From: Planctomycetaceae bacterium
GTDB lineage: Bacteria > Planctomycetota > MHYJ01 > SBBU01
Direction: 5' to 3'
Assembly (NCBI GenBank): GCA_005239585.1
Contig: SBBU01000264.1
Coordinates: forward strand, 1 to 11,363
Length of the DNA: 11,363 bases
The stretch's first letter is position 1. Every line of letters starts with the position of its first letter. Positions 6,969 through 11,363 of the stretch are shown piece by piece. The position numbers and the translations under genes were made by a program. A model generated the notes under the pieces. The model saw only the letters and a program-made list of their open reading frames with translations. It did no database searches and was not told the DNA's origin.

Positions 6969-7948
6969 TCGAAGATTGCCTCCTTTATTTCTGAAATCGT
7001 CTGATTTGCAACCTTTCTGGCCTTTTCCGCCCCATGCTTGACGATTTCTCTGAGCTTTTCAGGTTTTGATATGAGTTCTTTCCTTTTCTCTTGGAAAGGT
7101 GCTAGGAATTTTATCATGTTATTATAGATCTCTGTCTTGCATTCAACACAACCTATCTTGGCAGTGGAACACTCGACCCTAATCTGCTCTTTTCTAGTTT
7201 CATCGGTCAAAAGTTTGTGAAAGCTGAAGACATTACACTGCTCAGGGTGTCCCGGATCCTGCCTTCTCTTGCGTGCAGGATCGGTATACATGGCAAGTAC
7301 TTTCTGCCGAAAGTTGGGATCTTCGGCAATCTCAAGCGTGTTCCCCAGGCTTTTGCTCATCTTGGCAGAACCATCTGTCCCGAGGATCCGGGGAGTTGAA
7401 GTAAGCTTGGGTTGCGGTTCAACCAGAGCCTCGGTTGAAAAGATCCTGTTGAATCTCCTCACTAGTTCACGCACAAGCTCAAGATGGGCCACTTGGTCTT
7501 CGCCGACCGGGACATATTTGGCCTTGTAAAGAAGTATGTCTGCAGCTTGTAGGACAGGGTAGCCAAGAAACAGGTAATCGGGGGCCTTGTCTCCTTTCAT
7601 ATTGTTGACATAATCCTTGAATGTTGGCGTTCGTTCCAGCCATCCAATTGGCGTAATTGTAGAGAGTATAAGGTGAAGTTCAGCATGCTCTGGGACATCA
7701 GATTGTATGAAGATCGTAGACTTGGCCGGATCGATCCCGCATGCGATCCAGTCGGCAACCATTTCAATAGAGATCTCTGAGAGCCCTTTCAGGTTGTCAT
7801 ATCGCTCCATTAGTGCATGGTAATCAGCGACCATGTAAAAACAGTCATAGTCATTCTGGAGTTTTACCCAGTTGATAATTGCCCCATAGTAATGACCTAG
7901 ATGAAGCCTTCCAGTTGGCCTCATGCCTGATAAAATCTTGTCTTTCAT
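6962..7948 (-). CDS. trpS: Tryptophanyl-tRNA synthetase
   Basis: This class I aminoacyl-tRNA synthetase charges tRNA-Trp in the cytoplasm. The 328-residue length is normal. The Rossmann-fold signatures are intact: GMRPTGRLHLGHYYGA (8-22) with the HIGH-equivalent HLGH at 16-19, and KMSKS at 196-200 within DGSAKMSKSLGN. Tryptophan-site segments are recognisable, such as YPVLQAADILLYKAKYVPVG (130-149) and EDQVAHLELVRELVRRFN (150-167). A Cys-x2-Cys pair occurs at 267/270 (GCVEC). The ATG shares a base with the stop of the upstream M50 gene (TAATG), and no ribosome binding site precedes it, which indicates translational coupling. The gene's 3' end carries the ribosome binding site for scpA. Confidence 0.97.
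   Translation of the reverse strand: MKDKILSGMRPTGRLHLGHYYGAIINWVKLQNDYDCFYMVADYHALMERYDNLKGLSEISIEMVADWIACGIDPAKSTIFIQSDVPEHAELHLILSTITPIGWLERTPTFKDYVNNMKGDKAPDYLFLGYPVLQAADILLYKAKYVPVGEDQVAHLELVRELVRRFNRIFSTEALVEPQPKLTSTPRILGTDGSAKMSKSLGNTLEIAEDPNFRQKVLAMYTDPARKRRQDPGHPEQCNVFSFHKLLTDETRKEQIRVECSTAKIGCVECKTEIYNNMIKFLAPFQEKRKELISKPEKLREIVKHGAEKARKVANQTISEIKEAIFEC
6979..6986 (-). promoter_or_regulatory. Ribosome binding site for scpA within trpS
   Basis: AAAGGAGG on the minus strand lies ten bases before the ATG at 6968. It decides for the longer scpA start over the ATG at 6953. The spacing is slightly long. Confidence 0.55.
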
Positions 7949-8637
7949 TAAAACTGCATTGATTGTACTATTCTAATATAGTCAGCATCAAAGAGGGCCA
8001 GTAGCAAAGTCATAAAAGGAGCAGCGAAAAACCCGACAACATGATGTATTACATTTGTTGCTAGTATTAGTCCTAAAATCAAAAAGATTCCAATGAACTC
8101 AATCATATCATAAGCCCGCTGCATATTTTGCCCAAGCAGGAGCCTAAAGGCCCGGGATCCATCCAGTGGTGGTATAGGAATGAGATTGAATACGCCAAGT
8201 ACTATGTTCAGCAGGAACATCATGTAAAAGAAATATGAATTGTATGAATCGGGCAGCACCAAGGTTGGCGAGATAATGTAGACGCCATACCAGACGAGTA
8301 TTGTCAGGAGCGCTATTAGAAAGTTTGAAATAGGGCCCACCGCTGCAGAAATTGCAAGGCCAAGTGCAGGATTTTTAAAGTTATAGTGGTTTATCGCAAC
8401 AGGCTTTGCCCCTCCAAAAGCGAACCTTCCATTGGTCGCTATAAGCATTATAGCAGGCATAAGTATTGTGAAGACCGGGTCTATGTGTTTTAGAGGATTT
8501 AGGGATATCCTTCCTTCATCTCTGCCTGTTGTGTCTCCAAGCTTTAGCGCCATCCATGCATGTGCTGATTCATGTGCGCTGCATGATATTGCTATTACTC
8601 CTACAACTATCCCGGTCTTTGCCAAGTCGATTTCCAT
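7948..8637 (-). CDS. M50-family (site-2 protease type) membrane metalloprotease
   Basis: An integral membrane zinc protease of the compact M50B group. In the 230-residue numbering from the upstream TTG (8640), the zinc motif HESAH is at 23-27 in the first membrane segment. FGGAKPVAIN (75-84) and FNLIPIPPLDGSRA (151-164) follow, with Asp160 as likely third zinc ligand. Further hydrophobic stretches lie at about 53-68, 92-125, 138-156 and 182-215. No PDZ domain is present. Small family members sit next to trpS and scpA in various bacteria by my recollection; substrates are generally unknown. I choose the ATG at 8637, five bases after the nuoA stop; the TTG at 8640 is the alternative. Neither has a clear ribosome binding site. 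Confidence 0.92.
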   Translation of the reverse strand: MEIDLAKTGIVVGVIAISCSAHESAHAWMALKLGDTTGRDEGRISLNPLKHIDPVFTILMPAIMLIATNGRFAFGGAKPVAINHYNFKNPALGLAISAAVGPISNFLIALLTILVWYGVYIISPTLVLPDSYNSYFFYMMFLLNIVLGVFNLIPIPPLDGSRAFRLLLGQNMQRAYDMIEFIGIFLILGLILATNVIHHVVGFFAAPFMTLLLALFDADYIRIVQSMQF

Positions 8638-8642
8638 CAAGG

Positions 8643-9008
8643 CTACTTATCCCAGTCGAGAAGACCTTCTTTGACTATGTACAAGAGACCCCATCCGAGA
8701 ATTGCAATGAATACCAGCATCTCGATAAGTATCACCACCCCTATACTTGAGCTTAAAGGCTTGAATGCGACCGCCCATGGGATTAGGAAGACTGTCTCAA
8801 TGTCAAAGAGAATAAACATGATAGCGACCGGATAAAAATGGACGGGAAACCTGTCGCGCGATGTTGCTAAAAGGGGGACGCCGCATTCATAGGTGTCTAT
8901 CTTTTCCTTAACAGGTCTTCGCTGCCCCAGTTTAGGCAAAATCACTACTGCTACAACTCCGATCAGAATCACAATCGCTGCAAATACGATAAGATTTATA
9001 TACTCCAT
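8643..9008 (-). CDS. nuoA: NADH-quinone oxidoreductase subunit A
   Basis: NuoA is a small membrane subunit of respiratory complex I, lying by the quinone-site/proton-channel junction. The 121-residue protein has three membrane helices (about 4-25, 60-82, 87-111) and the family signatures TYECG (39-43) and HFYPVAIMFILFDIETVFLI (57-76). Asp69 and Glu71 match the conserved acidic pair of E. coli NuoA (Asp79, Glu81). Length is normal and nothing is broken, so it should be functional. No other nuo gene is present in the window: downstream come M50, trpS, scpA and a regulator, and upstream lies a divergent gene. The rest of complex I must be encoded elsewhere. The ATG at 9008 has no Shine-Dalgarno sequence and lies close to the promoter. 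Confidence 0.95.
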   Translation of the reverse strand: MEYINLIVFAAIVILIGVVAVVILPKLGQRRPVKEKIDTYECGVPLLATSRDRFPVHFYPVAIMFILFDIETVFLIPWAVAFKPLSSSIGVVILIEMLVFIAILGWGLLYIVKEGLLDWDK

Positions 9009-9019
9009 ATTGACGATAA

Positions 9020-9047
9020 ATTATAACTCTGCATTTAGACTTTACAA
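9020..9047 (-). promoter_or_regulatory. Sigma-70-type promoter of the nuoA operon
   Basis: On the minus strand TTGTAA (9047-9042), 16 bases, then a perfect TATAAT (9025-9020). Eleven bases separate the -10 box from the nuoA ATG, so the expected 5' leader is only about 4-5 bases. The whole five-gene operon could be driven from here. Confidence 0.6.
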
Positions 9048-9051
9048 TAAC

Positions 9052-9079
9052 TTGAAACGGTGTAACAAATAACTATCTT
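9052..9079 (+). promoter_or_regulatory. Candidate promoter of the pilin-like gene
   Basis: TTGAAA (9052-9057), 16 bases, TATCTT (9074-9079; 4 of 6 to consensus). It would give a leader of about 70 bases containing the hairpins at 9095-9140. It lies just outside the divergent nuoA promoter. Weak call. Confidence 0.3.
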
Positions 9080-9094
9080 TGTTCTACTCATGTT

Positions 9095-9140
9095 AAGAGC
9101 GTAACTTTTTGCTCTTTGAAAAGTTCAAGTATAAAGCTCT
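9095..9140 (+). other. Leader with overlapping inverted repeats before the pilin-like gene
   Basis: AAGAGC (9095-9100) can pair with GCTCTT (9111-9116). Its AGAGC part can also pair with a second GCTCT at 9136-9140. Between them TTGAA-AAG-TTCAA (9116-9128) forms its own small hairpin. The alternatives are mutually exclusive in part, and the last lies six bases upstream of the GGGAGG ribosome binding site. Whether this controls translation is inference. Confidence 0.35.
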
Positions 9141-9145
9141 ATTTT

Positions 9146-9151
9146 GGGAGG
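9146..9151 (+). promoter_or_regulatory. Strong ribosome binding site deciding the start at 9157
   Basis: GGGAGG lies five bases before the ATG at 9157. It rules out the TTG at 9109, which would otherwise extend the frame by 16 codons. Confidence 0.85.
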
Positions 9152-9156
9152 AAATC

Positions 9157-10374
9157 ATGGGAAAAGAATCAGGATATTCAGTGTTAGATCTGGCAGTTGT
9201 AGGTCTCATCGCAATTGTTATGGTTGGGATGGCCATCCCAGTCGTGTCATTTATGGAACAAAGTTCCAGTGAGCGAAACGCCGCAGATTCGCTTAGGTTT
9301 ATAGCGACTGGCAATCTCAGGTTTAACAAAGACCATTCTTCAGCAAAGTACTGGGTCGGCGATGTGTATGGTCTTTATCGTATTCGTGCCCGTGAACCCA
9401 AAAAAGATGAGATAATTGATGGCATGAAGATGATCGAAAAGAGCACTGCAGATGCAGATGGCGCAGTACTCGCCAAGGCCCCTGACAATAAAGGCAGTGA
9501 TGTAATAAGTTATGACCCTAAACTAACACATCCAGAAAAGCCCAAGTCTCACAAGGGATATTTCTTTCGTGTGTTACAAGATGTGATTCCATGGGGGGAT
9601 GAAAAGGCGACAAAGTACCACGAGGGTTCTGGACTCAATGCCACTAGGTGGGGATACATTGCATATCCTGAAAAATACGCCAAGGGATACAGGCTTTGCT
9701 TCAAGATTGAGGCAGAGACATCAGGCAAGATCTACAAACGTGATCCGGCATTTGACATCGAGTTTAAGGAGGGTTCCACATACACAAGATGGGAGAGTAA
9801 AGTGCTCGAATCTGGCTGGAGCCTTGAGGATCAAGGACCACCCAAACCTGACAAAGATTTTGTAAAAGAGATTGAGGGATTCGTAAGTAAATTCAACGAG
9901 ACAAAAAAGGATTACAAAGAGGGAGGAGAAAAGTTTCAAAAAGGGGTAAAAGAGCTCAGTGACAAGCTTCAGAAACTAGCCGAACAGTATAAAGAAGATC
10001 CTGAATCTATAGAGTATGCCTTGGCTAGATTTCTTGATAGGGGAGTTAAATATCTTTCACTCTGCTGTAAAGTTAATTCACAGGAATTTTCAAAACTGCG
10101 CGATTACTATTTCAGGGTGGCAGATGAGATCATGTCGATAGCAGATAAGGTAAAGGAAAACCCTTTACAGGCGTTGCAGACAGTGACTCAGAGCATGAAA
10201 TTTTTTGCAGACTGCCCTATGTGTGAAGGAAATGGACTATGCATACGAGCCAAGTGCGATGATCTCTGCATTTTGTGTGGTGGTTCAAAGGTGTGCAGAT
10301 TTTGCTTTGGCGAAGGAGAAGTTCTCAGTCCTCTATACAAGGCATTGTTAAATCTGATGCAGCAGAAAAGATAG
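9157..10374 (+). CDS. Pseudopilin-like protein with C-terminal DnaJ-like zinc knuckles
   Basis: The 405-residue product begins with a short leader MGKESG, then YSVLDLAVVGLIAIVMVGMA. This resembles a class III/IV prepilin signal: Gly6 before the cleavage point, an aromatic first residue, an acidic residue at mature position 5 (Asp instead of the usual Glu) and a 20-residue hydrophobic helix. A globular part follows with KYWVGDVYGLYRI (64-76) and GYFFRVLQD (134-142), and RWGYIAYPEKYAKGY (164-178), in the style of large prepilin-like proteins. A charged, probably helical region (about 234-345) leads to eight cysteines at 353-383 (CPMCEGNG, CIRAKC, CILCGG, CRFCFGEG). Three of these are CxxCxGxG-like, as in the DnaJ zinc centre, and could bind two metal ions. 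No J-domain is present. Function is unknown; envelope location is inferred. A putative protease gene follows after 49 bases. Confidence 0.75.
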   Translation: MGKESGYSVLDLAVVGLIAIVMVGMAIPVVSFMEQSSSERNAADSLRFIATGNLRFNKDHSSAKYWVGDVYGLYRIRAREPKKDEIIDGMKMIEKSTADADGAVLAKAPDNKGSDVISYDPKLTHPEKPKSHKGYFFRVLQDVIPWGDEKATKYHEGSGLNATRWGYIAYPEKYAKGYRLCFKIEAETSGKIYKRDPAFDIEFKEGSTYTRWESKVLESGWSLEDQGPPKPDKDFVKEIEGFVSKFNETKKDYKEGGEKFQKGVKELSDKLQKLAEQYKEDPESIEYALARFLDRGVKYLSLCCKVNSQEFSKLRDYYFRVADEIMSIADKVKENPLQALQTVTQSMKFFADCPMCEGNGLCIRAKCDDLCILCGGSKVCRFCFGEGEVLSPLYKALLNLMQQKR

Positions 10375-10423
10375 GACTAGGCTGACTGGATTATTTATTG
10401 ATCACTGCTTAAAATTAGCAAGC

Positions 10424-11248
10424 GTGAGGCACAAATCGATTCTCATCTGGCTTCTCTCTCTAGGTTTTGTCTATCAGGAAAAAGAGACGCCAAGAGGGCA
10501 GGAGTGGGATGAGGCCGAGACAGAGCATTACAAGATCCATTGTCAGGCTGGAGAGGAGGTTCTAAAAGAATACAAGGAGAAGATGGAGATACTGTATAAA
10601 TTCTATGCGGATTTATTCAAGTACGACAAGGAGTTAAAGGAAAAACTGGTTGTACGTCTTTACAAGGATAAAAAATCATATATGGCGGGAGGAAATTCAG
10701 GATCGACCGGCGGTATGTATAATCCAAAGACGAATGTCCTATCCTGTTACAATCGCAAAGAGCTGTTGAACTATGCTGCGCATGAAGGCGCTCACCAATT
10801 TACCGATGTCATCTTTCCAAAGGGGGTCATGGCCATCCCCGGCTGGTTCAACGAGGGAATAGGTAACTGTATCGGGAGCTGCAAGATAGTGGATGGAAAG
10901 CTCAAGATTTGTCTGCTTAAATCTTATATCTCGCAGAATATGTTAATAGGTGTGAAACAGTTTAAAGACAAGTTTATACCGCTGAAGGAGTTTCTAAAGG
11001 TCCCTGCTGATCAGTTCATGAAAAAGCCGCAGATATACTACCCACAGTCATGGACTTTCTTTCATTTCTTATGGAACTATCCAGAACTTGAGGGGACAAA
11101 AGGCAAATATGCGGGGGTCATTTCATCTCTAATAGAGGCTTATAAGGGGGGGAAGGGGAATGACGAGGCCTACGATGCTGCATTCAAAGACCTTGATCTT
11201 GACACTCTCGAGAAAGAGTGGAAGGAATACATTCCCAAGCTAAAGTGA
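10424..11248 (+). CDS. Exported gluzincin-type putative metallopeptidase (DUF1570/peptidase MA-like)
   Basis: The 274-residue product opens with MRHKSILIWLLSLGFVYQ, a likely export signal (basic start, hydrophobic core 5-17), although no clear Ala-x-Ala cleavage site is seen. The body has a YKIHCQAGEEVLKEYKEKME segment (36-55) typical of DUF1570/peptidase MA-like proteins. The zinc motif HEGAH (120-124) is followed after 19 residues by WFNEGIG, with Glu144 as probable third ligand. PQSWTFFHFLWNY (217-229) follows. All expected catalytic residues are present, so it may be active; the substrate is unknown. The start is GTG at 10424. The frame is open further upstream without an ATG, and no ribosome binding site is seen, so the start is less certain. 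It lies 49 bases after the pilin-like gene, probably co-transcribed. Confidence 0.75.
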   Translation: MRHKSILIWLLSLGFVYQEKETPRGQEWDEAETEHYKIHCQAGEEVLKEYKEKMEILYKFYADLFKYDKELKEKLVVRLYKDKKSYMAGGNSGSTGGMYNPKTNVLSCYNRKELLNYAAHEGAHQFTDVIFPKGVMAIPGWFNEGIGNCIGSCKIVDGKLKICLLKSYISQNMLIGVKQFKDKFIPLKEFLKVPADQFMKKPQIYYPQSWTFFHFLWNYPELEGTKGKYAGVISSLIEAYKGGKGNDEAYDAAFKDLDLDTLEKEWKEYIPKLK

Positions 11249-11284
11249 ATCCTCAGCTTTAGGATTAGAGCCTATCTCAATAGG
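11248..11284 (+). other. Two small hairpins after the putative peptidase gene
   Basis: AATCCT-(7)-AGGATT (11248-11266) starts on the stop codon, and CCTAT-CTCA-ATAGG (11271-11284) follows. Neither is followed by T residues on the plus strand; the second is followed by an A-run. They may mark an mRNA end, but this is not a canonical terminator. The rest of 11249-11354 holds only the promoter and ribosome binding site of the next gene. Confidence 0.3.
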
Positions 11285-11290
11285 AAAAAA

Positions 11291-11318
11291 TTGACGGCAG
11301 GTAAAAAACAAGGATAAT
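11291..11318 (+). promoter_or_regulatory. Sigma-70-type promoter of the gene at the right edge
   Basis: TTGACG (11291-11296), 16 bases, GATAAT (11313-11318); each hexamer matches consensus 5 of 6. The predicted start of transcription is about 30 bases before the ATG at 11355. It suggests a new transcription unit. Confidence 0.55.
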
Positions 11319-11339
11319 AGGATAAGTTGACAGAGTCAC

Positions 11340-11346
11340 AAGGAGG
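11340..11346 (+). promoter_or_regulatory. Ribosome binding site of the edge gene
   Basis: AAGGAGG, eight bases before the ATG at 11355, the strongest Shine-Dalgarno sequence in the window. Confidence 0.75.
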
Positions 11347-11354
11347 GGAACGGT

Positions 11355-11363
11355 ATGGGATTA
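11355..11363 (+). CDS. Start of a gene cut by the window edge
   Basis: ATG GGA TTA (Met-Gly-Leu) follows a strong ribosome binding site and a good promoter candidate. Only three codons are visible, so nothing can be said of the product. The start is supported by context alone. Confidence 0.6.

Noticed and set aside
9130..9135. TATAAA as -10 box for the pilin-like gene
   Set aside because: There is no usable -35 hexamer at 15-19 bases; the nearest TTGAAA (9116-9121) is only 8 bases away.
1..11363. CRISPR, insertion sequence, phage or toxin-antitoxin content
   Set aside because: No direct repeat array, terminal inverted repeats, transposase, integrase or tRNA was seen on either strand. The PIN domain here belongs to a membrane PIN-TRAM protein, not to a VapC-type toxin with an antitoxin partner.

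Overview
The window looks like ordinary chromosomal DNA of an uncultured or little-studied anaerobic-type bacterium. Base composition is moderate (roughly low-to-mid 40s % GC by eye). Twelve coding regions are visible: ten complete and two cut by the window edges. I see no rRNA, tRNA, transposase, CRISPR array or phage gene. A condensin subunit, a complex I subunit, a sigma-54 activator, an N-terminal secretion-ATPase domain and a pilin-like protein beside a DUF1570-type putative peptidase together suggest a Gram-negative lineage. A PVC-group (planctomycete-like) or deltaproteobacterial-grade organism is my best guess, and it is an inference from protein style, not a proven placement.

Layout. 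Bases 1-990 hold the 3' part of a GNAT-like acetyltransferase gene. It converges on a minus-strand gene for a YacL-type membrane PIN-TRAM protein (1019-2023). From a 94-base divergent intergenic region a plus-strand operon runs right: ubiD (2118-3578), ubiX (3625-4248) and a stand-alone secretion-ATPase N-terminal-like protein (4220-4831) overlapping ubiX by 29 bases. UbiX makes the prenylated FMN cofactor that UbiD decarboxylases need, so the first two genes form a functional pair, probably for quinone synthesis or aromatic acid metabolism.

A five-gene minus-strand operon follows, read from 9008 down to 4921: nuoA, an M50 site-2-type metalloprotease, trpS, scpA, and an NtrC-family sigma-54 response regulator. 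Junctions are gaps of a few bases or stop/start overlaps (TAATG twice), which implies translational coupling. The operon begins at a good sigma-70-type promoter almost on top of the nuoA start codon and ends in a clear rho-independent terminator (4888-4915). Usual partners are missing: nuoA has no nuoB next to it and scpA has no scpB.

The right end (9157-11248) encodes two probable envelope proteins on the plus strand. One starts as a type IV pilin/pseudopilin and ends in a DnaJ-like eight-cysteine zinc-knuckle module. The other is a small exported gluzincin-type putative peptidase (HExxH...NEG). A further gene starts at 11355 behind a good promoter and ribosome binding site and runs off the window.

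The least ordinary signals are the pilin/zinc-knuckle architecture beside a secreted putative protease, the orphan secretion-ATPase-like domain welded to ubiX, the orphan nuoA and scpA in one housekeeping operon, and two promoters whose -10 box sits only 9-11 bases before the start codon, implying leaderless or nearly leaderless mRNAs. I do not see proof of a wholly new system.
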